From JAWKWH01 sp041397625 (lineage in GTDB: Bacteria > Pseudomonadota > Alphaproteobacteria > Rhizobiales > Rhizobiaceae), in NCBI GenBank assembly GCA_041397625.1, contig JAWKWH010000002.1, forward strand, positions 186,001-250,000: a stretch of 64,000 nucleotides of DNA. The letters are read 5' to 3'. Below the pieces are notes generated by a model. That model did no database searches, had not been told where the DNA came from, and worked only from the letters and a program-made list of their open reading frames with translations. The position numbers and the translations under genes were made by a program. How positions within the stretch are numbered: position 1 is the first letter of the stretch; each line of letters begins with the position of its first letter. Below are positions 16,374 to 25,639 of this stretch, in pieces.

Positions 16374-16862
16374 TCAGAACGTTGCTATCGCGTCTTGAAG
16401 CAGCGTCAATGCGTGTCGGGTCGCGGCATTTCTGACCTTGCCGCGTCCGATATCGCCGAACCTCATGCTTCCGGTTTCGACCAGACCGGCGGATGTGGCG
16501 ACACCGAACCAGACCAAGCCGACCGGCTTTTCGTCCGAGCCGCCGCCGGGGCCGGCGATACCGGTGACGGACACGGCGACGTCGGCTTCCGAGCGCGCCA
16601 GGGCACCATGAGCCATCTCGTGCGCTGTCTCAAACGATACCGCGCCGTGGGCAGCCAGGGTTTCCGGCAGAACGTCCAGCATTTCCATCTTGGCCTCGTT
16701 GGAATAGGTGACGAAGCCGCGATCGACGACATCCGACGAGCCGGCGATGTCGGTCAGCGCCGCGGCGATCATGCCGCCGGTACACGATTCGGCCGTGACG
16801 ATCTTCAACCGCTTGTTTCGTGCGGCATCCAGAACGGCGGCTGCGAGTGTCTGCGTGCTCAT
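16374..16862 (-). CDS. pncC: CinA C-terminal-domain protein, NMN amidohydrolase (PncC type)
   Basis: A 162-residue protein equal to the C-terminal domain of CinA (LKIVTAESCTGGMIAAALTD, GFVTYSNEAKMEMLDV, VSVTGIAGPGGGSDEKPVG). The N-terminal CinA half is absent. This stand-alone form matches PncC, which deamidates nicotinamide mononucleotide in pyridine-nucleotide recycling. Older annotations call it a competence-damage protein. A much longer frame to 17288 was rejected because its extra part is a shadow of ispDF. Its ATG overlaps the ispDF stop (ATGA). Confidence 0.88.
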   Translation of the reverse strand: MSTQTLAAAVLDAARNKRLKIVTAESCTGGMIAAALTDIAGSSDVVDRGFVTYSNEAKMEMLDVLPETLAAHGAVSFETAHEMAHGALARSEADVAVSVTGIAGPGGGSDEKPVGLVWFGVATSAGLVETGSMRFGDIGRGKVRNAATRHALTLLQDAIATF

Positions 16863-18070
16863 GACGGGACCTCGCCGGAAAAGATCACCGTGGCGGTGGC
16901 GAGCGCGGCGATGCCCTCGCGCCGACCGACGAAGCCGAGCTTCTCGTTGGTGGTCGCCTTGACCGATATTCGGGCCGCGTCGATGCCCAGAATTTCGGCC
17001 ATGCGCGCCGTCATCGCCTGTCGGTGCGGCCCGATTTTCGGCGCCTCGGCGATGACCGTCACGTCGACATTGGCGATGCGGCCTCCATTCTCGCGGACAA
17101 GGCCGGCGGCATGATCGACGAAGACGGCGGAATCGACGCCTTTCCAGCGCTCGTCGGATGGCGGGAAGTGGGTGCCGATATCGCCGGCCGAGCAGGTCGC
17201 CAGCAGCGCATCGGTGAGCGCATGCAGCCCGACATCGGCATCCGAATGGCCGCTCAGTCTCACGTCGTGCGGGATGGCGACGCCGCAAAGCGTGACGTGG
17301 TCGCCGGCGGTAAACCCGTGCACGTCATAGCCGGTTCCGGTGCGCACGTCGGGATAGAACGGCGTCGCGCCGGCAAGCTTGCGATCGGCCATGTCGATGT
17401 CCTTTGCCCAGGTCAGCTTGACGTTTTCCGGCGATCCGGCGACCACCCGGACCGGAATGCCGGCCCATTCGGCCAGCGCCGCGTCATCGGTAAAACGGTG
17501 GGGATCGGTTTCGGCGGCACGCTCATGCGCCTGCAGGATCGCGGCGAACGGAAAGGCCTGCGGCGTCTGCGCCGAAAAAAGTCCGTCGCGCGGCTCGGTG
17601 CCGGCAATGATCCCGTCGACGCCGACGCGCTTCAGCGTATCGGAGACGGGCAGGGCGGGCAGGGCGCCGGCCGTGCCGTCCATACCTTCGGCGAGCCGGT
17701 CGACGATGACCGCATCGACGAAGGGCCTGACACCGTCGTGGATCATGACGAATTGCGGATCCTGCGGCCGGAGCGCCCGGAGCGCGCAGAGCACCGATGC
17801 CTGGCGCGAGGCGCCGCCCTCGACCGCGACGACACGATCCGCCAGATCGCCCATGGCCGCCTCGAACAGGTCGCGGTCATCGCTGTGGATGGCGATGGCG
17901 ATGGCACCGACAGCCGGATGGTCGCACAACGCCCGAACAGTATGCGCCAGCACCGCGCGGCCGCCGATCGGGCGGTACTGCTTCGGCCCGTCGCCCGCCT
18001 GGCCGGCACGTTCGCCGCGGCCGGCGGCGACGATGGCGACGGCGATCTTTGCTGGCTGGCTCGATGTCAT
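16859..18070 (-). CDS. ispDF: Bifunctional IspD/IspF isoprenoid enzyme
   Basis: A 403-residue fusion covering two steps of the non-mevalonate isoprenoid pathway. Residues 1-~230 are MEP cytidylyltransferase (IVAAGRGERAGQAGDGPKQY nucleotide loop, IHDGVRPFV). Residues ~240-403 are MECDP synthase, with metal ligands in GYDVHGF and GHSDADVGLHALTDALL, and KATTNEKLGF near the end. Fusion of IspD and IspF is common in alphaproteobacteria. The ATG at 18070 starts MTSSQPAKIAVAIVAAG; the frame is open 27 codons further but without family resemblance. It overlaps cinA by 4 nt and is divergent from dusB across a 169-nt gap. Confidence 0.96.
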   Translation of the reverse strand: MTSSQPAKIAVAIVAAGRGERAGQAGDGPKQYRPIGGRAVLAHTVRALCDHPAVGAIAIAIHSDDRDLFEAAMGDLADRVVAVEGGASRQASVLCALRALRPQDPQFVMIHDGVRPFVDAVIVDRLAEGMDGTAGALPALPVSDTLKRVGVDGIIAGTEPRDGLFSAQTPQAFPFAAILQAHERAAETDPHRFTDDAALAEWAGIPVRVVAGSPENVKLTWAKDIDMADRKLAGATPFYPDVRTGTGYDVHGFTAGDHVTLCGVAIPHDVRLSGHSDADVGLHALTDALLATCSAGDIGTHFPPSDERWKGVDSAVFVDHAAGLVRENGGRIANVDVTVIAEAPKIGPHRQAMTARMAEILGIDAARISVKATTNEKLGFVGRREGIAALATATVIFSGEVPS

Positions 18071-18239
18071 GGGCGCGACGGCTCTGCGGTTTCCTCGAAA
18101 ACTGACACCGAATAGGCCGGCAAATGCGATAATGCCAGACCCGGCAACCAATCTTCACGCAAAGGCACCGGAACCATTGCCGAAGCCCGCGCAAATGACT
18201 AAGAAGCAGGCAGAATAATCATCTGCACTGAATTTAGGC

Positions 18240-19262
18240 ATGATCGAACTCGAAACGCTTGCCAGACCGCTTACCATCGGCGCGGTCACGATACCGAACC
18301 GCGTATTCCTGGCGCCCATGTCGGGCGTCAGCGACCTGCCTATGCGGCGGCTGGCGCTCGGCCATGGCGCCGGGATGGCGGTGGCCGAGATGGTGCCGGG
18401 CGGGGAACTCGCCAGGGGCAAGGCGGAATCGCGCCGGCGCATCACGCGGAGCGGGGCCAGCCCGCACATGGTGCAGCTTGCCGGGCGGCAGCCGGAGCTG
18501 CTGGCCGAGGGCGCGCGCATCGCCGAGGACGAGGGCGCCGACATCATCGACATCAACATGGGTTGTCCGGCCAAGAAAGTGACCGGCGGCTATTGCGGTT
18601 CCGCGCTGATGCGCGACCCCGATCTGGCGGCGCGTCTGATCGACGCCGTCATCGGCGCGGTCGATGTGCCGGTGACCGTCAAGATGCGTCTCGGCTGGGA
18701 CGAGGCCAACATCAACGCGCCCGAACTGGCGGCGCGCGCCGAGGCGCTGGGCGCGGCGATGATTACCGTGCACGGGCGCACGCGCAGCCAGTTCTACAAG
18801 GGATCGGCCGACTGGGCGGCGATCGCGGCGGTCAAGGCGGCGGTTTCCGTTCCGGTCGTCGTCAACGGCGACATCATGACGGCCGCTGACGCGGAAACGG
18901 CGCTACGGAAATCCGGGGCGGATGCGGTGATGATCGGCCGGGCCCATTACGGCGCGCCATGGATGGCGGGCCGGCTTGCCGCGCAGGCCGGGGGGCAATC
19001 AGCCAAAGAGCCGATCGACGATGATTTGGCCGGCTACGTGGCGGCGCACTACGAGGCAATGCTGTCGCTCTACGGCACGGATCGCGGCGTGCGCCACGCG
19101 CGCAAGCATCTGGGCTGGTATGCCGAGCGGCATCGCGCCGGTGTCGATCCGGATCTGCGTGCCCTGATGATGACGGAAGGCGACGCCGGCGCCGTGCTCG
19201 GCCTGATCGGACGACTGTTCGGAGAGGCAGGTCCGGCCGTCGGCGTCAGACAGGCGGCCTGA
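18240..19262 (+). CDS. dusB: tRNA-dihydrouridine synthase (NifR3-like)
   Basis: A 340-residue FMN enzyme that reduces specific uridines in tRNA D-loops. The TIM-barrel blocks are PNRVFLAPMSGVSDLPMRRL, INMGCPAKKVTGGYCGSALM with the catalytic cysteine, KMRLGWD, VHGRTRSQFYKG and NGDIMTAADAE. It is the first gene of the classic nifR3-ntrB-ntrC operon. ntrB starts 4 nt after its stop, so tRNA modification and nitrogen signalling share a message. Confidence 0.95.
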   Translation: MIELETLARPLTIGAVTIPNRVFLAPMSGVSDLPMRRLALGHGAGMAVAEMVPGGELARGKAESRRRITRSGASPHMVQLAGRQPELLAEGARIAEDEGADIIDINMGCPAKKVTGGYCGSALMRDPDLAARLIDAVIGAVDVPVTVKMRLGWDEANINAPELAARAEALGAAMITVHGRTRSQFYKGSADWAAIAAVKAAVSVPVVVNGDIMTAADAETALRKSGADAVMIGRAHYGAPWMAGRLAAQAGGQSAKEPIDDDLAGYVAAHYEAMLSLYGTDRGVRHARKHLGWYAERHRAGVDPDLRALMMTEGDAGAVLGLIGRLFGEAGPAVGVRQAA

Positions 19263-19266
19263 CATC

Positions 19267-20406
19267 ATGAGCGGGGCGCAGACGGACGATGCCGACCTGG
19301 TGCTGAACGCCATTCGCCACCCGGTCATCATGATCGCAGAAGACGGGCGCATCTGCTTTGCCAACAATGACGCCGAACAGTTCTTCGGCACCAGCGCGGC
19401 CTCGCTTGCCCGCAAGACGCTGGCCGACTTCATTGCACCTTCCAGCCCGCTGCTGGCGCTGGTCGAACACGTTCGCGAACGCGGCAGCCCGGTCAACGAA
19501 TATCGTGTCGACATCGGATCGCCGCGGCTCGGCGGCAGCCGTACCGTCGATATCTACGCCGCGCCGGTGCACGAGATCGACGGTTCGGTGGTGGTGATGC
19601 TTCAGGAGCGCTCCATGGCCGACAAGATCGACCGGCAGATGACCCATCGCGGCGCGGCGCGCTCGGTGACCGGACTTGCCGCCATGCTGGCACACGAGAT
19701 CAAGAACCCGCTTTCGGGCATCCGCGGCGCCGCGCAACTGCTCGAGGGCGGCGCCAGCGACGAGGACAAGGAACTGACGCGGCTGATCACCGGCGAGACC
19801 GACCGCATCGTCGCGCTGGTCGACAGCATGGAGATGTTCTCCGACGAAAGCCCGGTCCCGCGCGAGCCGGTGAACATCCACGTGGTGCTCGATCGCGTGA
19901 AGGCGATCGCCCGCAACGGTTTCGCCGACGGGATCACCATCGCCGAGGACTACGACCCGTCGCTGCCGGAGGTTTACGCCAACCACGACCAGTTGGTGCA
20001 GGTGTTCGTCAACCTGGTGAAGAACGCGGCCGAGGCGCTGTCGCACACGCCCAATCCGGAAATCCGACTGGCGACCGCCTACCGGCCCGGCATCCATTTC
20101 TCGGTGCCCGGCTCGCGCGAGCGTGTTTCGCTGCCGATGCAGTTCAGCGTGTCCGACAACGGTCCCGGCGTGCCCGACGACATCGTGCCGATCCTGTTCG
20201 ACCCGTTCATCACCACCAAGCAGAACGGTTCCGGCCTCGGTCTTGCCCTGGTGGCCAAGATCGTCGGCGAGCATGGCGGGGTGATCGAGTGCGACGCGGC
20301 CGAGCACGGCACGACCTTCCGCGTTCTCATGCCCGACTGGCGGCCGCCGGCGGACATGGGGACCGAAACCGGGGACGCGGCGGCGACCGGAGGGCAGGAG
20401 CGATGA
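19267..20406 (+). CDS. ntrB: Nitrogen regulation sensor histidine kinase NtrB
   Basis: A 379-residue soluble kinase. It has an N-terminal PAS domain (~10-110, NAIRHPVIMIAEDGRICFAN), the phospho-accepting histidine in MLAHEIKNPLSGIRGAAQLL, and an ATPase domain with N box VNLVKNAAEAL, G1 SDNGPGVPDDI and G2 GSGLGLALV. It phosphorylates or dephosphorylates NtrC according to PII status and has no membrane segment. It lies between dusB and ntrC and overlaps ntrC by ATGA, so sensor and regulator are translationally coupled. Confidence 0.95.
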   Translation: MSGAQTDDADLVLNAIRHPVIMIAEDGRICFANNDAEQFFGTSAASLARKTLADFIAPSSPLLALVEHVRERGSPVNEYRVDIGSPRLGGSRTVDIYAAPVHEIDGSVVVMLQERSMADKIDRQMTHRGAARSVTGLAAMLAHEIKNPLSGIRGAAQLLEGGASDEDKELTRLITGETDRIVALVDSMEMFSDESPVPREPVNIHVVLDRVKAIARNGFADGITIAEDYDPSLPEVYANHDQLVQVFVNLVKNAAEALSHTPNPEIRLATAYRPGIHFSVPGSRERVSLPMQFSVSDNGPGVPDDIVPILFDPFITTKQNGSGLGLALVAKIVGEHGGVIECDAAEHGTTFRVLMPDWRPPADMGTETGDAAATGGQER

Positions 20407-21860
20407 GCAAGGGCAACATACTGGTCGCCGACGACGACGGCGCCATCCGCACCATCCTGAGCCAGGCGCTGTTTCGCGCCGGCTACAACGTGCGCGTCGC
20501 GGCCAATGCCTCGACGCTGTGGCGCTGGGTCGCCGACGGCGAGGGCGATATCGTGATTTCCGACGTGGTGATGCCGGACGAGAACGTGTTTGACCTGCTG
20601 CCGCGCATCAAGAAGGCGCGGCCGGAACTGCCGGTCATCATCATGAGCGCGCAGAACACGTTCATGACAGCCATCAAGGCGTCGGAGAAGGGCGCCTACG
20701 ACTATCTGCCCAAGCCGTTCGATTTGAACGAGTTGCTGGCGATCGTCGGCCGTGCCATGGCCGAGCCGAAGCAGACAAGGCCGAAACCTGCCGAGCCCGA
20801 AGGCCAGGAACCGATGCCGCTGGTCGGCCGTTCGGCGGCGATGCAGGATATCTACCGGGTACTGGCGCGGCTAATGCAGACCGACTTGACGGCGATGATC
20901 ACCGGCGAATCGGGCACTGGCAAGGAGCTTGTTGCCCGCGCGCTGCACGAATTCGGCCGCAGGCGCAGCGGTCCCTTCGTGGCGATCAACATGGCGGCCA
21001 TTCCGCGCGACCTGATCGAATCGGAACTGTTCGGCCATGAGAAGGGCGCTTTCACCGGCGCCCAACACCGCTCGCCGGGCCGCTTCCAGCAGGCCGAGGG
21101 CGGCACGCTGTTTCTCGACGAGATCGGCGACATGCCGACCGACGCACAGACGCGGCTGCTGCGCGTGCTACAGCAGGGCGAATACACGACTGTGGGCGGA
21201 CGCACGCCGCAGAAGACGGACGTGCGCATCGTCGCCGCCTCCAACAAGGACCTGAAACAGCTCATCAACCAGGGCATTTTCCGCGAGGACCTGTTCTACC
21301 GGCTGAACGTGGTGCCGATCCGGCTACCGCCGCTGCGCGAGCGGGCCGAGGACGTGCCCGACCTGGTACGGCACTTCTTTCGGCAGATCGAGCAGGAGGG
21401 GCTTGCCGCAAAGCGCGTCGATGCGGAAGGCATGGAACTGCTCCGGCGATATCCGTGGCCCGGCAATGTGCGCGAACTGGAAAACCTGGTGCGACGGCTG
21501 AGCGCGCTCTATCCGGAAGACGAGATTACCGCGGCGACGATCGCCGAGGAGCTGAAATCCGGCGACGAAAGGGCGGTGCGCGGCCTGCCTGTCACTTTGG
21601 ATGCGGCCGACCTGGAGGGTGCGGTCGAACGGCATCTCAGCCATTACTTTTCATCCTTCGGCGACGACCTGCCGCCGCCCGGCCTCTATCAGCGGGTGTT
21701 GCAGAAGATGGAGGTGCCGCTGTTGATCGCAGCGCTCGGCGCCACGCGCGGCAACCAGATCAGGGCGGCTGATCTTTTGGGCCTCAACCGCAACACGCTG
21801 CGCAAGAAAATCCGTGACTACGACATCAATGTGCATGGCCGGCCACGATCCGGCCAATAA
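20403..21860 (+). CDS. ntrC: Nitrogen assimilation response regulator NtrC
   Basis: A 485-residue sigma-54 activator. It has a receiver domain (~1-120, ILVADDDGAIRT, phospho-site in VISDVVMPDE, lysine in LPKPFD), a central AAA domain with Walker A GESGTGKE and the sigma-54 contact loop GAFTGA, arginine-finger region DLFYRLNVVPI, and a C-terminal Fis-type helix-turn-helix (AADLLGLNRNTLRKKIRD). When phosphorylated it turns on nitrogen-scavenging genes. The start overlaps the ntrB stop; the longer frame from 20289 is a shadow of ntrB. Confidence 0.96.
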   Translation: MSKGNILVADDDGAIRTILSQALFRAGYNVRVAANASTLWRWVADGEGDIVISDVVMPDENVFDLLPRIKKARPELPVIIMSAQNTFMTAIKASEKGAYDYLPKPFDLNELLAIVGRAMAEPKQTRPKPAEPEGQEPMPLVGRSAAMQDIYRVLARLMQTDLTAMITGESGTGKELVARALHEFGRRRSGPFVAINMAAIPRDLIESELFGHEKGAFTGAQHRSPGRFQQAEGGTLFLDEIGDMPTDAQTRLLRVLQQGEYTTVGGRTPQKTDVRIVAASNKDLKQLINQGIFREDLFYRLNVVPIRLPPLRERAEDVPDLVRHFFRQIEQEGLAAKRVDAEGMELLRRYPWPGNVRELENLVRRLSALYPEDEITAATIAEELKSGDERAVRGLPVTLDAADLEGAVERHLSHYFSSFGDDLPPPGLYQRVLQKMEVPLLIAALGATRGNQIRAADLLGLNRNTLRKKIRDYDINVHGRPRSGQ

Positions 21861-21930
21861 TCGGCGCCAAGAGCGTAGGCACCGGTCCGACACTCGATTC
21901 CGGCGCGCAAATTCGTTGTAAATTCGCCAC

Positions 21931-21958
21931 AATGCGTTGCATACTTGCAACGCATTTT
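21931..21958 (+). terminator. Perfect hairpin with T-run between ntrC and ntrY
   Basis: AATGCGTTGCA pairs exactly with TGCAACGCATT around a 4-nt loop (TACT), and the 3' arm runs into four T. It lies 70 nt after the ntrC stop and ends about 18 nt before the ntrY start. It should stop or attenuate read-through from ntrBC into ntrYX. Its closeness to the ntrY start means it could also affect ntrY translation or act as an operator. Confidence 0.6.
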
Positions 21959-21975
21959 GTTGTAGCTCTGGGGAC

Positions 21976-24273
21976 ATGGCCGTACAGTCTGAGACCTCCG
22001 TGACCGGTCCGATACTGCCGGAACCGACGCCGCTAACCACGAGACGGATGTGGCTGGCGCCGGCGATCGCGGCCGTCATCGGCGCGCTTCTGACCGGCGC
22101 GGTGTCATTTGCGATCCTGACCGGGCTGACGGCGATCAAACCCGACGAAACGGTGACGTGGTCGCTCATCGTCATCAATGCCGGCTTCATCCTTCTGCTG
22201 GTGGCGCTGATCGGCCGCGAGATCGGGCGCCTGCTGCTTGCCCGACGCACCGGCAAGGCGGCCTCCAGGCTCCATATCCGCATCGTGACAATGTTCTCGC
22301 TGGTGGCGGCGCTACCGGCCATCCTCGTCGCCGTTATCGCGTCGGTGACGCTCGATGTCGGCCTCGACCGCTGGTTCGAGCAGCGCACCAAGGCGATCGT
22401 CTCGTCGTCGCTGGCAATCGCCGAATCCTATGTGCGCGAGAATGCCAGCAACCTTCAGGGCACCGCGCTTTCCATGGCCTATGTGCTCGATCAGAACCGC
22501 ACCGTCTACCGCCTCGACCGCAACGGCTTTCGCCGGCTCCTGACCGAGCAGGCACAGGGCAGGGCGCTCGCCCATGCCGCGCTGATCAACGACAAGGGCG
22601 AGTTCCTGATGATGGCCGACATCGACACCGGCTTCAAAATGCCCGATCCGCCGATCCAGGCGGTCGAGCGCGCCGCCGACGGCGATCCGGTGCTGATCGA
22701 ACCCAGGTTCCGCAACATCGTCGGCTCGATCGTCAAGCTGCGCCAGATCAGCGGGCTTTACCTCTACACCGTGCGCCTGGTTGATGCCGAGGTGATCGAT
22801 GCGCGCCGGATCGTTCGCGCCAATGCCGACGAATATAGCGGCATGGAAGCCAACCGGACCTCGACCCAGGTTGCGTTCGCGCTCATCTATCTGGGCGTGA
22901 CGCTGATCGTCGTCCTTTCGGCGATCCTGACCGGTATCGCCGTGGCCGACCGGCTGGTGCGGCCGATCCGCCAGTTGATCGGCGCGGCAGACGAGGTGGC
23001 GACCGGCAATCTGGACGTTTCGGTGACGGTACGCGCCTCGGACGGCGATGTCGGCTCGCTCGGCGACACGTTCAACAAGATGATCCAGCAGCTCAAGAGC
23101 CAGCGCCACGACCTTCTGACCGCCAAGGACCAGATCGACGAACGGCGGCGGTTCTCCGAAGCGGTGCTGTCGGGGGTGACGTCCGCGGTCATCGGCGTCG
23201 ATGCCGACGGCAACATCACGATCGTCAACCGCTCGGCCACAGAGATGCTGGGGCTGAGCGAAAGGAAAGCGACCGGCGCCAGGCTGAACAAGGTCCTGCC
23301 ACAGGTGGGCAAGGTTTTCGAGGTTGCCAAGAGCGCGCGGCGCAAGATCCATCGCGAGCAGGTGGCGTTCCTGAACAATGGCAGCGAACGGACTTTCAAT
23401 ATCCAGATCACGGTGGAGGAACGCCAGGCCGGCGAAACCGGCCAGTCCTATGTGGTGACGATCGACGACATCACCGACCTGGTGCAGGCACAACGCTCCA
23501 CCGCCTGGGCGGACGTGGCGCGGCGCATCGCCCACGAGATCAAGAACCCGCTGACGCCGATCCAGCTGTCGGCCGAACGCATCAAGCGACGCTACGGCAA
23601 GGTGATCACCGAGGATCGCGAGGTGTTCGACCAGTGCACCGACACGATCGTGCGCCAGGTGGGCGACATCGGCCGCATGGTCGACGAGTTCTCGGCCTTC
23701 GCCCGCATGCCGAAACCCTCCATGCAAAAACTCGACCTGCGCGAAGTGCTGCGCGAGGCGTCGTTTCTGGTCGAGGTCAGCCGTGCCGAGATCGCGTTCG
23801 AGCGCGACTATGGCGACGAACCGCTGGTCGGCCTGTTCGACAACCGGCTGATGAGCCAGGCCTTCGGCAACATCATCAAGAACGCCGCCGAGGCGACGGA
23901 AACCGCGGTTCACGACAGCGACGAGACAGGGGTCATCCGCATCGAGGCGAAGCGCCACGGCGATACGATAACCGTCGACGTCATGGACAATGGCAGGGGA
24001 CTGCCGAAGGAAAACCGCCAGAGGTTGCTTGAGCCCTACATGACGACGCGCGAGAAGGGCACCGGACTTGGCCTGGCCATCGTGCGCAAGATCGTCGAGG
24101 ACCATGGCGGAACGCTGGAGCTGCACGACGCGCCGCAGTCGTTCCATGGCGGGCGCGGCGCCATGATCCGCGTCATCGTGCCGGCAGCCGAGACGGGCGA
24201 CGCGGCAGGTCGGGAAGCAAACAGGGCGGCTGAGGGGAAACAACAGGAAGTGACGAGTGAAAATGCCGTCTGA
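21976..24273 (+). CDS. ntrY: Nitrogen regulation sensor histidine kinase NtrY
   Basis: A 765-residue membrane kinase. About four N-terminal membrane segments are visible (MWLAPAIAAVIGALLTGAV, WSLIVINAGFILLLVALIG, FSLVAALPAILVAVIASV, and after a periplasmic stretch FALIYLGVTLIVVLSAIL). They are followed by HAMP (LVRPIRQLIGAADEVATGN), PAS (~390-500), the H box RRIAHEIKNPLTPIQLSAERI, and an ATPase domain (IIKNAAEA, DNGRGLPKE, EKGTGLGLAI). It partners NtrX and senses nitrogen or oxygen/redox cues. ATG 21976 gives MAVQSETS; a TTG at 21937 is in frame but lies within the upstream hairpin. The end overlaps ntrX by 17 nt. Confidence 0.94.
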   Translation: MAVQSETSVTGPILPEPTPLTTRRMWLAPAIAAVIGALLTGAVSFAILTGLTAIKPDETVTWSLIVINAGFILLLVALIGREIGRLLLARRTGKAASRLHIRIVTMFSLVAALPAILVAVIASVTLDVGLDRWFEQRTKAIVSSSLAIAESYVRENASNLQGTALSMAYVLDQNRTVYRLDRNGFRRLLTEQAQGRALAHAALINDKGEFLMMADIDTGFKMPDPPIQAVERAADGDPVLIEPRFRNIVGSIVKLRQISGLYLYTVRLVDAEVIDARRIVRANADEYSGMEANRTSTQVAFALIYLGVTLIVVLSAILTGIAVADRLVRPIRQLIGAADEVATGNLDVSVTVRASDGDVGSLGDTFNKMIQQLKSQRHDLLTAKDQIDERRRFSEAVLSGVTSAVIGVDADGNITIVNRSATEMLGLSERKATGARLNKVLPQVGKVFEVAKSARRKIHREQVAFLNNGSERTFNIQITVEERQAGETGQSYVVTIDDITDLVQAQRSTAWADVARRIAHEIKNPLTPIQLSAERIKRRYGKVITEDREVFDQCTDTIVRQVGDIGRMVDEFSAFARMPKPSMQKLDLREVLREASFLVEVSRAEIAFERDYGDEPLVGLFDNRLMSQAFGNIIKNAAEATETAVHDSDETGVIRIEAKRHGDTITVDVMDNGRGLPKENRQRLLEPYMTTREKGTGLGLAIVRKIVEDHGGTLELHDAPQSFHGGRGAMIRVIVPAAETGDAAGREANRAAEGKQQEVTSENAV

Positions 24274-25624
24274 CATACTCATCGTCGACGACGAGGAGGA
24301 CATCCGCGAACTGGTCGCCGGTATCCTCGACGACGAGGGCCACGAGACCAGAACCGCGCACGACGCCGATTCGGCGCTCGCCGCGATTACCGAGCGTGTG
24401 CCGCGGCTGGTGTTCCTCGACATCTGGCTGCAGGGTTCGCGGCTGGACGGGCTGGCGCTGCTCGACGAGATCAAGGCCATGCATCCGACCCTGCCGGTGG
24501 TGATGATTTCCGGCCACGGCAACATCGAGACGGCGGTATCGGCGATCAAGCGCGGCGCCTACGACTTCATCGAAAAGCCGTTCAAGTCGGACCGGCTGAT
24601 CATGATCTGCGAACGGGCGCTGGAAACCTCGAACCTGCGCCGCGAGGTCTCGGATCTCAAAAAACGCAGCGGCGAGACCCATGAACTGATCGGCATGTCG
24701 CTGGCGATGAGCCAGTTGCGCCAGACGATCGAGAAGGTGGCGCCGACCAACAGCCGCATCATGATCATCGGGCCTTCCGGCTCCGGCAAGGAACTGACGG
24801 CGCGCGCCATTCACCGCCAATCCGCCCGCAGTTCCGGCCCGTTCGTCACGGTCAACGCGGCGACGATTACGCCCGACCGCATGGAGATCGAGCTGTTCGG
24901 CACGGAGCCGAACGGCAGCGAGCGCAAGGTCGGGGCGCTCGAGGAGGCGCATGGCGGCACGCTCTATCTCGACGAGGTGGCCAACATGCCGCTGGAGACG
25001 CAGGGCCGCATCCTGCGGGTACTGGTCGACCAGCAATTCGAACGCGTCGGCGGCACGAAGCGGGTCAAGGTGGATGTCCGCATCATCTCCTCGACCTCGC
25101 AGAACCTGGAGGAACTGATCACGGAAGGCCAGTTCCGCCGCGACCTCTATCACCGGCTCGCGGTGGTTCCGGTGGTCGTCGCCGGGCTTGCCGAACGACG
25201 CGAGGACGTTCCCTACCTGATCGACCACTTCATGAAACAGATGGCAAAGCAGGCCGGCATCAAGCCGCGCAGGCTTGGCGAGGACGCGCTCGCGGTACTG
25301 CAGGCGCATGACTGGCCGGGCAATGTGCGCCAGCTCAGGAACAATGTCGAAAGGCTGATGATCCTGACGCGCGGCGACGATCCCGAGGCGCCGATCACCT
25401 CCGATCTGCTGCCCGGCGAGATCGGCGACATGATGCCGAAGGCGCCCAACCAGTCGGACCGGCACATCATGACCCTGCCGCTGCGCGAGGCGCGCGAGCA
25501 GTTCGAGAAAGAGTATCTCGTCGCCCAGATCAACCGTTTTGGCGGAAACATATCGCGGACCGCCGAATTCATTGGTATGGAACGGTCGGCACTGCACCGA
25601 AAACTCAAATCACTCGGTGTGTAA
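24257..25624 (+). CDS. ntrX: Nitrogen regulation response regulator NtrX
   Basis: A 455-residue regulator. The receiver domain is DILIVDDEEDIRELV with the phospho-site in LVFLDIWLQGSRLDG. The AAA domain has Walker A GPSGSGKE and a C-terminal Fis-like helix-turn-helix (ISRTAEFIGMERSALHRKLK). The sigma-54 loop position reads ELFGTEPNGSERKVGALEEA rather than GAFTGA. This is the known difference between NtrX and NtrC, and means NtrX probably does not activate sigma-54 polymerase. The chosen start is GTG 24257 with GGAAG 6 nt upstream; an ATG two codons on is the alternative. It is coupled to ntrY by overlap. Confidence 0.94.
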   Translation: MKMPSDILIVDDEEDIRELVAGILDDEGHETRTAHDADSALAAITERVPRLVFLDIWLQGSRLDGLALLDEIKAMHPTLPVVMISGHGNIETAVSAIKRGAYDFIEKPFKSDRLIMICERALETSNLRREVSDLKKRSGETHELIGMSLAMSQLRQTIEKVAPTNSRIMIIGPSGSGKELTARAIHRQSARSSGPFVTVNAATITPDRMEIELFGTEPNGSERKVGALEEAHGGTLYLDEVANMPLETQGRILRVLVDQQFERVGGTKRVKVDVRIISSTSQNLEELITEGQFRRDLYHRLAVVPVVVAGLAERREDVPYLIDHFMKQMAKQAGIKPRRLGEDALAVLQAHDWPGNVRQLRNNVERLMILTRGDDPEAPITSDLLPGEIGDMMPKAPNQSDRHIMTLPLREAREQFEKEYLVAQINRFGGNISRTAEFIGMERSALHRKLKSLGV

Positions 25625-25639
25625 AGCCAGGGGTCTGAT

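Noticed and set aside
24257..25624. NtrX called as a second NtrC
   Set aside because: The GAFTGA loop is missing and the gene follows ntrY, which identifies it as NtrX.
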